Assembly: GCA_947561715.1 (NCBI GenBank)
Contig: OX387201.1
Location: 9,376,001-9,440,000 of the forward strand
Reading direction: 5' to 3'
Length of the DNA stretch: 64,000 nt
Source: Ascidia mentula
Taxonomy: Eukaryota; Chordata; Ascidiacea; Phlebobranchia; Ascidiidae
In this document: piece after piece, positions 1 to 12,758 of the stretch
How the letters are laid out: each line of letters starts with the position of its first letter
Position numbering within the stretch: position 1 is the stretch's first letter
Notes under the pieces: model-generated
What the model saw: the letters and a program-made list of their open reading frames with translations, nothing else
What the model was told of the DNA's origin: nothing
Databases searched by the model: none
Program-made: the position numbers and the translations under genes

Positions 1-1204
1 GTTCACGCTACGCTGGCTTTGTCACCATTCTGGCCACCGTTCAGTTTTGCAAGTTCTGTTCCTGCCTGGCGTTCTATTCAATTCTATTCTACATGCTTAT
101 TGCCACGTCAACTGCTATGCAACAAGAGAAATATTATCGAGCACATTTTTTCTCCAGTGTGGCGAAAAACGACAAATCACACTAATATTTCTCTTCAGGC
201 TTTCTTTTGTGAGTTATCATGTGTTGGCAATCGAAGTTTATCTTTAATGTATATGCACAGACTAAAAAGTGGCGAGATAAGACCAGTAGTCTTGTTGTGG
301 ACGTCGTGCTGTGTAGCGATTTTTGGTGTATTAATTGCAAGGCGTTGTATCGGAGATTTATGTATATTGTACGATTTTGTATTAGTTGCGTTTTTATTGA
401 GTGTGGGCATTTGCATGCAGCTCACAGAAATAATATCATTGGCTCCATTTGTGTTCAAGTACGTTTATTCTATTCCGTCTGAAGATTTTTCTTGACTCGT
501 GTTTGCAAATCATTCACAATCGTCCCAAAGTCAGTTGTTTACGTAAATCCAACGACCACTTGAAGCTACTGATGTGGTGTTGCTGCTAGGTGTGTGAAAC
601 AACATTATTTTCACATAACCATGACGTAAATTAAAAAATTGCGAGGCAATACTTCTAATTACACCCTTCACTTTGATACTGATTTCAAGTGCAACAACAC
701 CATTCATACTGTTTTATCGAAAAGTACACTTAGTAATATGAAAATAGGTTTTCTATGCCAGAGGTGAACAATAAAGGGCACGCGTGCCGAATTTGGCATT
801 GGTTATAAATTGCACGTGGGATGATTTTAACCTAACATGTTGTCGTCCTTCATTGTATGTTGTTTTAGATCCAACAATGTTTAATCAAGCTTCTTGTTTC
901 AATGAGGCCAACATGTATCACCCCTAATAAAGGCCACACAAATGTTTGGCACGCGATAGACAAATATGGCACGCACAACCGTATGAGTTGTACACCCCTG
1001 GTTATAAATTATGTACCATTTTTCAAATCACAGCTCAGGCACATAAACACTTTGTATAGAATCGCGAAGAAAACAAAATTAAATTACAATTTAACGCAAC
1101 ATAAATATAAAGAACTTGCATACATCGCCACGTATAAAGTAAAATGCTGGGAAACTTGTCAAGAAAGTACATACACTGAGGCGCAGGATGAAAAACACAA
1201 CGCT
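1..1204. other. Intergenic region, no supported gene
   Basis: Open frames up to 158 aa occur on both strands in the first 500 bases, but none resembles a known family or shows convincing splice context. The segment 760-1010 looks like transposon debris: it has an 11-bp direct repeat 'ggttataaatt' at 804 and 1001, and GC-rich motifs containing 'ggcacgcg'. Confidence 0.5.
53..145 (+). repeat. Dispersed repeat copy, related to 15003-15075
   Basis: This stretch resembles 15003-15075. Both contain a pyrimidine-rich start with 'ggcgttctattc' or 'ggtattctattc', then 'gccacgt', 'aactgctatg' and 'aacaagaga' in the same order. The copies differ by small insertions and substitutions. It is probably a fragment of an interspersed element; no termini or coding sequence were identified. 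Confidence 0.5.
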
Positions 1205-4200
1205 TCAACGGCTAAAAGTAGGAAGTTGCTTCAACCTCAACGGCAGAGACGAACTGTTAGACGAAACAAAGCTTGCTCCCCCAGAGTAGCGTGAATGCAA
1301 GGTCGTCACGTTTGGCATCGAGTCCCGAAGTTTGCTGACGTCAACCGCCTTCAAAGATCGACACATAGACAAGTCTAGCGACTTTAGCCACAGGCAGTTG
1401 GTCGCCAAGTATGTCAGAGATCTGCGTTAAAACAATATTTTCAGACAAGGAAAAATGTTTGGTCCTCAATAGCTTATTGAGGGCTGGAAAACAAAACAAT
1501 AGCCAGTGTTTGTAAGGATAAAAAGTGTTATCGTGACATATATATGTTGACATTCTAATTGTAGCCGTTATTACTTTCTGTGATAAAATACTTGAAGTCA
1601 CAAAACGTTATATGATGATACGGCACTAAATTGTCAATACATCAGGCGTGATCATTGTTTGACGTTCACATAAAGTATCCGGTAAACCAACTATTTTTGC
1701 GCAAACGGCTTTTAAAGCAATTGCCGACCTTGTGTTGATAAGGACATGTTTTATAATAAGCGCACGTGTTATACAGTTATTTACTCAATAAAACCTAAAC
1801 GTTATCAGGTGGAAATACATACCAGTCAAACCAGTTAGGCGTGTGGGCTACATACCGTTCAGTAATTCCGTCGCAGCTGCTCAAGTTGAGCGAATGCAGT
1901 CTCCGGAGGCGTTTGCTGAGGTCAAACACACCTTTGTCGGTAATCTATTATAACAGTACATGTGAGATATCTTAACCTCTACCCATTATAAATAATACCA
2001 CTTGGACTACCGTATACATGTTCAATTACAAAATGGAACCAAACCATGCGAAATTTTAAATATCAACATCTAAACTTGAAAACAAGTAAACTCACAACGG
2101 CGAAGCCAAGGTTTAAATGCGTTAATTGTTGGTCACCACAGACAATAGAGGAAATGGTGGCGTCAGTCACAGCATTGAACAACATACTCATACCCAGTTT
2201 TACCAGGTGTTTGAACGGGCCCTTGTTGTGTCTATAAGAAGAAAAACGGTATAATTCCGATTGGAAAATATCTGATAACTTCTTTCGCACCTGAAAACCA
2301 ACTTCAGACAATTGTCAGTCAACTTGCGGCAATTTGAAAGATCCAATTCACGCAGATTTCGCAATCTCACGATTCCGCGATCTTCCATGTTTTGTCTCAG
2401 CATCTTTTCACACAGGCTGTCATCTAAAAATTTCAACGTAATCAAGGAAATATGGATGCTCACAAGCAGCCTAAAAGACTTAGTTGTATCAATAATGCCT
2501 GCAACTACAACTAATTGCACCATTAGGACGTTTCGACACACAGTTTGAAACCACTGCTGTAACGGCAAGTTCAGAGATTGTGACGATCACCGGACTCACA
2601 TATATTTGAATCTCCTGGCGATGTTTCGTCTCCCGGTCGTTGCATGAGTCCACCGTATCCATGGTTTGTGCTGTATTTGCCAGTGGAAAGAAATTCCTCT
2701 GACGAAACAAGTCAAAATTAGTTTCCTACTATAATAAACGAGGTTTAGAAAATGTCTAAACCTGAATACCACAAGACGCCTCTACTGGCATTTTTTGCCA
2801 AATTCTAGTGGTAATAAATATGCCTGGCAGCATCAGCAATGAATTACTAAATACTACCAAATCGTTATCAAGTATAAGGCATGAAGCAAATTGTGGTTTT
2901 CAGTACGTTAGTTACAGTGTAGCATCCAAACAGACTGTTTACATCAAAATACATTGTGCTCGGTCTCCCGAAATTTTAGTGTATATTAGAACAGGGTCAA
3001 TACCTTGATTTCGGTTTAATTACAAACACAATTACTCTCTCAGATTTTCAGTTGCATAACAAATATTCTTTAAGAGTAAAAATGCAGTTATACTTACAAT
3101 TACTTTTAAACCTATAATTAATTACAAATCACAATCACGAACTATATGCGAAAAATATTTCATCTAAAAATTGATAGTGGCTACGATTAAAATTATCGTT
3201 TTATCTCCAACGTCGACTCTACTGCTAACAAAGGTCAAAACTGCATGGACGTTAATTACCGAATTTTGGCGTCCCTGTGTAGGTGTTGGACTTTATACAC
3301 CATAAAACGACCGTTAGTAGCAAGTTTTATGATTAGATTGGGATTGGTAACCTCAGGCCAAGGTACTTGACCCTTACATCAAGCAAATCTTAATCTGGAT
3401 ATGTGACCAGTATAACCTGAGTCCCAGCGCGGCAAAAAAAAGTTTTACGAACCACTGAACGTAAGCGAGGTTGAACAAATAGCCATGAGACTTTTTTTCC
3501 AGAAAATAACAAACACACAAAATAAAAAAAGCATTAAGCTCAGTTACAATTACTTCATCTGAAGTAAACAAATGACACTCAGTACATTTACTTATTGCCA
3601 AAACCAGAAGCGTAGTATTTAAAAAAAAAATGCTCAGTTTCACTTTCAGTCAATGTAAATATTAATCTTCAGTGAATGTAAATATTAGCTATTTAAAGTA
3701 ATTATTTTTAAACCAAAACAAGCATACTAATTTTTAATTGGTAAAGAGGATCCTCTGTTTCATCAATAATAACATTTCCAACATCAGTGTTGATTCCAAG
3801 CAAACCAAAATCAGTGACAGATGAGCACCAACCCAGTCGCAAAATCTCCAGATTTACCATGTGTATGTTAATAGCCTGTAACAGATTGTGTTAAATATGG
3901 AGCCATAAGGGTAGATTCTTTATTGCTATATTGAATGTGTTTCACTTTAAAATCTGTATTTGTGTTTCAAGATATATTATTCTCAAACATTTCTGAAAAA
4001 TTTGGTATGTCATAAACAATGAATGTTACAAACATGTAAATACCAAATCATGGTGTTGTAAAGACAAAGCTATCAACAAAATAAAAAAGTTATTTAAGAC
4101 TGTAAATTTTCCAATCATGTTATACTTACAAACTACTCATATAAGAATTACTGTTACATGACTCAACAATTAGCCAATCACCTGCAAAGTAACATCATCA

Positions 4201-6635
4201 ACATACTGTGAAGAACTTATTTCTAAATGAAGCAGTGCAGCAGGAAGGAGTGACTGTATATGAAAGTGGTTTATAGTCACAAGTGATGATGTACTACTTC
4301 TGTAATGAAGAGATTGTAAATTATGGAAATGGCAAACCAGAAAAACATATTTGCCTCAATAAGTACCTGTTATTGCCATTGTGTTGTTTGTTTCCTGATA
4401 TAAAAGCCTCACAAAACTTTGTCATGTTGCAGCATCTAAAGTTAGAGCACTAGTGGTGATTAATAGTAATAACCTTTTGCTGACAGAATGCAATTAGCCC
4501 CAGTATGTCAAACATGCAGAACAAAGAAAAACAAGTCCCACTTCATTTCTAAACATTTTAGATGTTGCAAATTGCCGATGCCTTGACTGAGTGCCGACAT
4601 GCTGATGCGAAAGCACTCAGAAATATCCAGTTCATAGAGAAGTTCTAGTTCACACAAGTTGCGTATTGATGCATCCGTCACCTTTGGCAAAAGATATTTA
4701 ATTGTATGTGTATGGAACAATGGATTCTTTAATAGGTAATACCATTTGACACTTTCTAAGTTTTAGTGACCGCAATTGTTTAAGATGAGAACACACAGCA
4801 CAAACAGTAGAATCCCCCAACCCAGAGCTTCCTGACATGTCAAGCTCAATTAATCCAGGTTGCTTTTGAATTAAATCAACCATACCAGCATCTGACAGCT
4901 CCCTGCAAGTAACATATTGATCACATCCCCTTGACACAATCAAAACAGGACATGAAATCAAAACAAAATTCACAAGCAAAAACTAATGCTAGTATCAAAC
5001 AAGGTCTACTAGTATTATGATCTGAACCACAACTGACAATTTGAATCCTATTTCAATAAGGAACTGATATATTTTCCTAAATTCTATCAATCTGGTCTTG
5101 TTTAAAATCAAGCACACAATACATATGGAACAAATCAAACATGACAAAAAAGTTACCTGCAATTTTGCAGAATAATCTTCTTTAAATTTAAACCTTTGGT
5201 TGAAGAAAGCATTGATAATGCTTCGGACATAATGGAGGTCCTACTTAGGTCAATGCAAGTAATAGTACTGGAATGCAACTCAATCATTTGTTGAACAACA
5301 AGAAATGTCAGGGAGTTTGACTTGGAAAGTCCCAAAGAACTAAAATTATCATAAATTTTTTAGATTTTTTTCTAACAAAAAAATACATGGACATTTAAAA
5401 AAAAAAGTCACTCACTTGCACAGTAAGTTGTTTGATGCAAGGGACAGTGATGACAAGGAAGGGCAAAGATCAAAGAAGCGACAAATAATTGTGTCATTAA
5501 TAAATCGTGAAGATGACAACTCTAGTTCTGTTACTTGGGCAAGAATTGACCTTGCAATAGAGTTGTCAGATACTTTTGACAGAAACGCTGATCCAGACAT
5601 AAAAAGCGAGTTGCACCCACTTAAATCAAGACTCTGCAATGGAGTGGTTGTAATCACACCAAAAAAGTTTCTGGCATTCATTGGTAATATGTGGTTTTAC
5701 CTTAAGATTTTCACAGTGCTCCACAATGTCAATGAAGGTTTTCTCGAGAATACTAGAGTTCTTCAAGGACAAGTGCTCAACATGAGGACCAAGAACATGC
5801 ATACCATTCTCATGTAGCTTTAGAAAATGTCTGAATTTGTTTTATTATAGGCAAGGTTATTCATTGCTTTTAATAATTTCATTAGGATATTAAGAATCAC
5901 TTTGCATTGAAGTTTTCATCTAGGCCAACAAGTTGAAGATTTGGTGATTTACATAAACACCCAACACATAAATGCCTTCCTTTGGCAAAATACTTTTCAT
6001 CTTCCAGTATACAAACATCAAAAGTAAACTTTGTGTCCTTCAGAAGGTATGGATGTAAACTGGCATCATACCTATACAAATTGACATGTAAGCATATATT
6101 TACTGTGCAAAAAAATTTATATTTAATCTGAACAATAGTTTTGCATTACCCCTTTAGAAACCAACAAATGTGTGTTTCTCGGAGTTCGCATTAACTCTAA
6201 ACCTAATTTAAATTTTCCAAAAATTTCAATCAATTGTTATGATGTCACAACAGCATTAAACCCAGATCTGAGGTGGAGCATGCTTATCATAATCTATTGT
6301 CTGTTGTTGTCACAATCCCCTTACATTGTATGTATATGAGTTGTAGTTTTAACATTTAACTTTAAATTTTTACCATGCACGACAAACCAATGCAGCTTCC
6401 CGTTGACTGGAAAAGTCCAGATATCTGAATATTCGAGACAAAACCTGCATGCATCAAAAACTTCCATAATAATACCATAAGATTAATAAAAAAATTCAGA
6501 CAAGGTCCAAAAGTACCAAACACGGCATACCTTATTAACAAAAAAAGACAAACATGTTTTTGACAAAACTAAAATACAAATTGTGGCAATTTATTATTAC
6601 CTAAATCAACTTACCTCACTCGGAAAATCTTGCAT
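1205..6635 (-). CDS. F-box and leucine-rich-repeat (FBXL-type) protein
   Basis: Probable SCF ubiquitin-ligase substrate receptor: the F-box binds Skp1 and the LRRs bind substrate (family knowledge). Well-supported exons, in transcript order: 6615-6635 (start codon, MQDFPSE), 6374-6444, 5901-6071, 5701-5830, 5416-5633, 5157-5339, 4743-4902; phases join exactly. Exons 1-3 spell an F-box with EVLSRIF, LVCRAWYDASLHP. Later exons carry LRRs of the cysteine-containing FBXL/AMN1 type, e.g. SLDLSGCNSL, LIELDMSGSSGLGDS. Further LRR exons with approximate ends lie near 4547-4683, 2500-2590, 2297-2450 (LRELDLSNCRKLTD), 2070-2220, 1856-1945 (LHSLNLSSCDGIT) and 1205-1400 (stop). The ~2.1 kb intron between about 4547 and 2590 may hide an exon. 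The specific orthologue is not resolved. Confidence 0.85.
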
Positions 6636-6939
6636 AGTGTAAACACTTTAAACCAAAGCTACATAAGCACCCGCTTAAATTTTGCTTTGGCACTCAGTAA
6701 AATAGGGAATTTGTTCGTTTGCAAATATTACAACAATCTATCACAACATAACACAAAACAATAACTCCTGCGCTTGTTTTTTTTGCACTTCTTCTGAGAT
6801 GAAATGAAAACCAATCACGCTGTTTGTTTTCTACAACGTTGTTGTGATTGCGACGTTTTGATAACTAGACACAAGGAAGGGAAATTCCCTTGCTAAGACC
6901 TCGACAATTTGCAATGCATGACCAAAAGTCACATGAGCA

Positions 6940-7700
6940 CTAAATTGACGCAACGAAACGGTGTTTTTTTATTGGAAAGTGCTTGAGTTTTCCTAATCTT
7001 AAAACAGTTGTCACATCAATAAACATCTCTAGGCTTGTTGTTTCCTGACTTATTTTTTTAAGGCAGTAATGAAACAAAACTGTAGGGAACTCGGTGACAT
7101 TTGAAAAATTTTTAAACACGCAATTCCGCAAAATTCGCCAAGAAAACTTTGGTGTGTTAGCACAAAGCAATATTCTGTAATATGATCTCCACGATTCGGT
7201 TACATACACCCCAGATTTAGCCCGGTGTCTGAGAACATGGGTGGCGGAGGGAAATGTTAAAAATGTGTTCATATGGCACGCAGCTGTAGTGAATTTGGCG
7301 ATCATTACCCTCAGGTAAGTGCCTGAATAATCAAGTGCCGCGAAAATAATGCAGAGGATATAAACTTCCACGGCAAAATCGACTTAAGTTCGTTTCTAAA
7401 ATCACATTAAAGAGACGTTAAAACTGCTCCATCCCGACTAATAGTATTACAGAGAAAGTATAGCCCACTATTTTTATTGTTTGACTGCACTATACTGTTA
7501 CTGCACTGTAAATAACTGGTGCTTTCCAATTGGGTTTTTAGACTACAGCAAGGCTACCATCATAAAAATAAAACTTAAAGTTTATTTCGGGTTGCACACT
7601 GATCCCAGAACAAAAAAAGAGTCACCACATAACACATGTTTGAGAACAAGTGAAAACAGTTTGCAATCTGGTTGTTTCATCGAGTACATACTGGATGCTG
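6940..7700. other. Gene-poor interval between FBXL and NF-YC genes
   Basis: A 143-aa minus-strand frame (6940-7371) is open but has no recognisable domain, and in-frame joining to nearby splice sites gives early stops. I see no supported gene. The 5' regulatory region of the F-box gene should lie just above 6635. Confidence 0.4.
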
Positions 7701-7718
7701 TTGGCATGCATTTTTAAC

Positions 7719-7846
7719 CTCAGTTGTGGGTGTGCTGCACGTATTCTTGTATTTCTCCGGTGGCGTTAGCAACACATTTCGTGGAGTTAATCCAAACCGT
7801 CTCTTGGCCTGAATGCGTTTCAATTTGCTGGATTTACCACCAGGTT
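7719..7846 (-). CDS. Candidate orphan exon, function unknown
   Basis: This minus-strand segment is bounded by a good acceptor (tract ending 'ttggcag') and a donor 'gttaaa'. It reads openly as a basic then proline/threonine-containing peptide (KRIQAKRRFGLTPRN, LLTPPEKYKN). It may belong to a small separate gene or be a 3' exon of the NF-YC transcript. If spliced to the last NF-YC exon, the joined codon is T+AA, a stop, so it would then be 3' UTR. No family recognised. Confidence 0.3.
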
Positions 7847-8297
7847 CTGCCAAATATAATTGTGTCAAAAAGTTATTTTTTAAAACTAAATGACCCTGGG
7901 TATAAATTGTTGAAGGGGTTGATAATATGTGTTTTGTGTAGTTGCAGAAAACCAAGACGCGGGTTTGTTATTCAGCATGCTGTTCAAAGTGGAATTATGT
8001 TAAATTAAAAAATACCCATAACACTTTTTCTTTCATCTTAATCAACATGAAAGGCAGACATCATATCTACACAGGCTGGGGGCTTACATATATAAAGCAG
8101 ATTTTAATATACTACTGACTGTTAATATATTTTGGGCAATATTTTCTGTGGAAATGACTATTATCTATTTTTGATTGCTAGACATTTTTAGTCATTACAC
8201 AGTTAACCTTTGCATCAACACAATGTGCAAAAAGGAAACAGTAGCATGGAGTAAAATGTTACAAAGAAGACAACACAATACAAGAGAATGTCCTTAC

Positions 8298-10550
8298 ATG
8301 TTTGCTCTTGTGTGGTTTCACTGTTTGGAGGCATCTTAACAAGTTGTAGTTGGCCATCAGGACCGATTTGTATCTAAAAGTTATTCAGTGGTTAGAATAT
8401 GTTAAATGTATATCTTACCAGTATATCAGTAAACCTACAGAATGTACTTCCCCCCCAGGTGTTGTTGTGTTTCCCACAATTTGTTGCAAAATATTTTGAG
8501 TCTGGGTTTGCTGTGACTGTGGAAATGAGAATAACGATGCAAAATCATTTGGATAAATGCTCTAGATAACCATGATTACAATTGAACAAAAGACAAATCA
8601 AACCTCCTGTGTGTTGAGCACAATACCACCAGATTGGTTATTCCCTCCAATTACAATTGTTCCACCAGATTGCTGGTTCTTTAACAAAATTAAAAATATA
8701 TCTTACATCAGTAGTGATGGACTGTCAGCAATATTATAATTGCGGCAAAGTTTTTTTAAATTTATGTATTACTTGCTGTGGCAGTTGTATGATTTGCTGA
8801 CTTCCATCTGTTGATAGCAGTTGCCCATTTTGAGAAAGCTGCAGAACCTACATAACGGTTAAAGGAATTTCTTTAATTCTGTCATCACTAACTCTAATAC
8901 AAAAGGAAGTTGCACATACTTGGCTACCAGGTTGTGTCAAAACAATCTGTTGCCCAGTTTGCATAGAGTTAGATGTGGAAGCTGTCTGGTTTGGTGCCAC
9001 CAGTGTGGCAGTTTGAGCAGATTGAGGCTGCTGTGGCAGTGTGTAAAAATACTGCACATTATCAGAGCCAGCCCTTCCTTCTTCCTGGGAATTTAGTTCT
9101 TGTTATGGGGTGTTTGATAAAGGACTTTTTCTGGTCACTTACTGGTCTTCTAGGTGGTTTTAGCTCTTCCCTGGGAACGATGTCAATAAGAAAATCAAAC
9201 TGATCAAACTTTGTAATGGCAGTTGCAATATCATTTCTCTGTGATAAACAAAACTGTTTAAGAAGATAAAGAATTAAGATTTATTTTTTAAATGCACTGT
9301 TCGTAATAAGGAAAAGTATCTTTAGGTATTTACGTAATACATTTAAAAAATGTTTACCTGCAAAGTCCTTCTTTTGTTTTCTTCAGTATGGATCCATGCT
9401 CTGATGCTAAGTTCTATATAAAAAAAAAACTTTCTAAATTAAAACATTAATTTGTGTATAAGCTGCAGACAGATGGCCACTGTTTCGACCTAAAAGGTCT
9501 CATCAGTGCAGCTGGTGCGACTATCAGACGACTTTGCTGACCAAACGGCCAAGCAAAGACTTCCACCTTTTAGGTCGAAACAGTGGCCATCTGTCTGCAG
9601 CTTATACACAAATTCATATTATTGGCTCCACATTGCTTATCATAAAACATTAATATTTGTCACCGCAATATGGTTGACACAAAAACCTGTAATAAACATT
9701 TGAGCAGCTTTTGCGAACAGCAATGGAGCTTCTGCTGAAATCATTTTAACATCATCATCCATTTTCATAATTTTCTTGATTCTTGCCAGTGGCAAATCTT
9801 GAATTTTGAAACTACTCTGTTAAAAGCATTTTGCAAATGTAAAGTAAAATTAACAACAATTTACTGAATAAAGTTAACACAGGCATGTAAGTTCTTTTTC
9901 ATTTCTCATAACCAGCAATGGAATTCAGCCGGTTGGCACGAACCGGTTCTTGGAATTTATTGCTTACTGTGAACTGGTTGTTGCCAAGTGTATGTATAGG
10001 CCTATGTTTCACTCATTCCTGTGGCTAAGAATATGCTATTAATTATAACAACATTATAAGCATGCATATTCACAAAGTGCAGTGACCACACTGTAGAACT
10101 TGCATATAAGCTCATACAAAATGGATTCATATAAATTGGCCCCAAGTCACTATAGAATGGTGCTAGTGGAAGAACTGGATGGTAAAATCAAAGAGCCTAA
10201 AACCCGCATGTAATTTGTGATTATTCCTTGATAATTTCTACACAAGCAACCGGCAATTCTTACAGCACTAATCTGTTGTGTTTCTTCCAACTGATCCTGC
10301 CAAAATTTTTGCAACATCTGTTGTGCTTCACTTGATTGTGATTGCAAAATCTGTGCGGTCGAGTTTGAAGATGGGACAGCTAAGACATAAACAGATTTGA
10401 CATTGGTAGTGTATTTCAAAGCTGTTTTGAGATATTCAGGGCCGCAAACACACCAATTGTTGTTCCATTTGAAGAGTTTGGTGCAGCTGAACTAGTCAAA
10501 ATTGCAGAATTTACAACTAAGCTTGGCGAAGATCCTAAAATATTACTCAT
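8298..10550 (-). CDS. NFYC: Nuclear transcription factor Y subunit gamma (NF-YC)
   Basis: Subunit of the trimeric CCAAT-box factor NF-Y; it pairs with NF-YB through a histone fold, and the dimer recruits NF-YA (family knowledge). Exons: 10454-10550, 10264-10379, 9687-9816, 9358-9413, 9143-9238, 8920-9084, 8773-8847, 8604-8678, 8448-8516, 8298-8373. All phases agree and give at least 318 residues. The histone fold spans exons 2-5, with [50 protein letters not shown] and [20 protein letters not shown]. Exons 6-10 encode a Q/T/S-rich activation-type tail, as usual for NF-YC. A 5' UTR exon probably precedes the start codon (acceptor at about 10566). The exact C-terminus is unresolved: reading through the last donor adds a short hydrophobic tail, while splicing on soon gives a stop. 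Confidence 0.95.
9449..9614. mobile_element. Foldback element with perfect 50-bp inverted arms
   Basis: Bases 9449-9498 are the exact reverse complement of 9565-9614, with a 66-bp spacer between them. It lies in the NF-YC intron between the exons at 9358-9413 and 9687-9816. The last 40 bases of the spacer (9525-9564) recur in reverse complement at 46875-46914. No transposase is present, so this looks like a non-autonomous MITE or foldback element. Perfect arms suggest recent insertion or strong homogenisation. Confidence 0.85.
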
Positions 10551-10777
10551 TTTAATTCTAGCCACCTGCGAAAACAATAGGAAAATATGTAAAAGTAAAA
10601 TAATCTTGTGCCCATTTTTGTTTGCTTCCAAGTAAAGTCCTTTGACCAGACTTGCAACAAGTAATAATGAACGTTAATATTTTACAGATTGCACAATCTA
10701 TCATCTATCCACTTTTAACAAGATTTCAACATTAATCACCTTCACTGGTTACGTCAATGTAGACACTAAAACGGGTG

Positions 10778-10815
10778 CTTCTAAAATGTGCTCGTGCAGC
10801 TATGCGAAGCTATGT
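10778..10815 (+). repeat. Left inverted-repeat flank with satellite-like units
   Basis: Bases 10778-10798 are the exact reverse complement of 15611-15631. They are followed directly by units like those of the 11.2-12.0 kb array ('gcgaagctatgt'). The same arrangement, inverted, occurs at 15551-15631. The two flanks enclose the satellite array and the zinc-finger gene. Confidence 0.75.
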
Positions 10816-11208
10816 TAGAGTTAGAGTTAATTTTATTTTTCCCGTCGTGATAGCAGTGTAAATACGCCGTAAACATGTGCAGTGAACTGACGAGAACCGA
10901 ACAGCTTTGAACCGTAGGCGGTTATCGGGAAGCTGCCGGGAGAAGGTGGAGGTATTTACACATTAAAACAACACACACATATAAGCATACACATGAAAAA
11001 GAAGAAAGCGCAAGGCAAAAACTTGCGTACACTAGAAAACAGAAGGCGAAAAACAGTTGCGACCCAATCGTGGTGAACGAAAACTTTGGGCATGTGAGCA
11101 AGTGCCCCTAGCAGAAATGTAATTAGTTGATGAGGTGATTTTGCCGCAAAGCCCAAACATGCCGCGAGGAATGTTTACAAAAAAGCACGTGGCGTTACTT
11201 GGCGAACT

Positions 11209-12019
11209 ATGTGGAGCTATGTGCAACTACATGGAGCTATGTGCCACTATGTGAAGCTATGTGCAACTATGCGAAGCTATGTGCAACTATGTGCAACTAT
11301 GTGGAGCTATGTGGAGCTATGTGCAACTATGTGGAGCTATGTGGCGCTATGTGCAACTATGTGGAGCTATGTGCAACTATATGGAGCTATGTGCCACTAT
11401 GTGAAGCAATGTGCAACTATGTGGAGCTATGTGGCGCTATGTGCAACTATGTGGAGCTATGTGGCGCTATGTGCAACTATGTGGAGCTATGTGGCGCTAT
11501 GTGCAACTATATGGAGCTATGTGCCACTATGTGAAGCTATGTGCAACTATGCGAAGCTATGTGCAACTATGTGCAACTATGTGGAGCTATGTGGAGCTAT
11601 GTGCAACTATGTGGAGCTATGTGGCGCTATGTGCAACTATGTGGAGCTATGTGCAACTATATGGAGCTATGTGCCACTATGTGAAGCAATGTGCAACTAT
11701 GTGGAGCTATGTGGCGCTATGTGCAACTATGTGGAGCTATGTGGCGCTATGTGCAACTATGTGGAGCTATGTGGCGCTATGTGCAACTATATGGAGCTAT
11801 GTGCCACTATGTGAAGCTATGTGCAACTATGTGCAACTATGTGGAGCTATGTGGCGCTATGTGCAACTATGTGCAACTATGTGGAGCTATGTGGCGCTAT
11901 GTGCAACTATGTGGAGCTATGTGGCGCTATGTGCAACTATGTGGAGCTATGTGCAACTATGTGGAGCTATGTGCAACTATGTGGAGCTATGTGGCGCTAT
12001 GTGCAACTGTGTGGAGCTT
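11209..12019 (+). repeat. Satellite-like array of 10-bp units with 280-bp higher-order repeat
   Basis: About 80 tandem 10-mers, chiefly gtgcaactat, gtggagctat and gtggcgctat, with rarer variants (atggagctat, gtgccactat, gtgaagctat, gcgaagctat). The order of variants repeats: the block from 11231 recurs from 11511 and again, with one missing variant, from 11791. The higher-order period is therefore 280 bp, or 28 units. Because 10 is not a multiple of 3, long open frames of 110-210 aa run through all forward frames; they have no start context or splice signals and are most likely a by-product of the repeat. Confidence 0.95.
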
Positions 12020-12758
12020 TTGACAAAATTAACAGGTTTTTGACGAAGAAGTTGGTAAATTTGCTTCTTGTATTTTAGTTTGTGGCAACGGGAAAATTAA
12101 TTAAACTTACAGATCCCAAATATAAATCAATTTAAAGTTAACTTTGAAATAAATGCAATGGTTTCAAACAAAAATACGATTTGTAATTTGTGGACCGCGG
12201 ACTTGAATTGTTCACATAATTGGCACACGAGTTAATACGTTTCGATGATTTTCTGCCTCTGGCGGTTGTAACTTACAACTTGTAAGGTTGTGTAAGTTAT
12301 CGCAACTGATCGTACTTGAATTATTGCTGCTTTTCACTATATGAGCTTGGTCGTAAATTTTGTTACTGAAATGACGTAGGAATTGAAGTTAGATTTCAAA
12401 AAAATGATAACGTCTGCGAAGTGGTTTTAACAATCAATACAGGAAGGTCAAACTTATAGAGCAAGTTCATCAGAGGTGATATCAAATACTTCTTTAGATG
12501 ACATAAATAGTATTTTTTGTGACCTTTGATCATTAAATATTGCAGGAAAACAAACGAATTCTTTAATAATGCTTTTCACTTCCAGGATATACTTGGGGCA
12601 GTTCTTATATAAGTGGCATATATGTGCAAAGAGAAAGCAGAGAGTAGGGACTGATCGTATGTTGTCTGGATATATGAGTACATTCTAGTAACGCAGAGAA
12701 AACACAAAAACTTTACACAAGCAGCAAATTCACAATTTGTGAGAAACGTGAAGATCAA

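Noticed and set aside
804..1011. Direct repeat 'ggttataaatt' as a target-site duplication around a transposon
   Set aside because: The enclosed 186 bp has no convincing terminal inverted repeats; an 11-bp AT-rich repeat is weak evidence alone.
6940..7371. 143-aa minus-strand frame as a gene
   Set aside because: No domain; starts from a non-ATG codon and splice-compatible readings run into stops.
11199..12078. Long open frames of 110-210 aa through the tandem array, predicting Cys/Tyr/Met-rich repeat proteins
   Set aside because: All forward frames are open because the 10-bp unit lacks stops; no promoter, splice site or codon pattern favours one frame.
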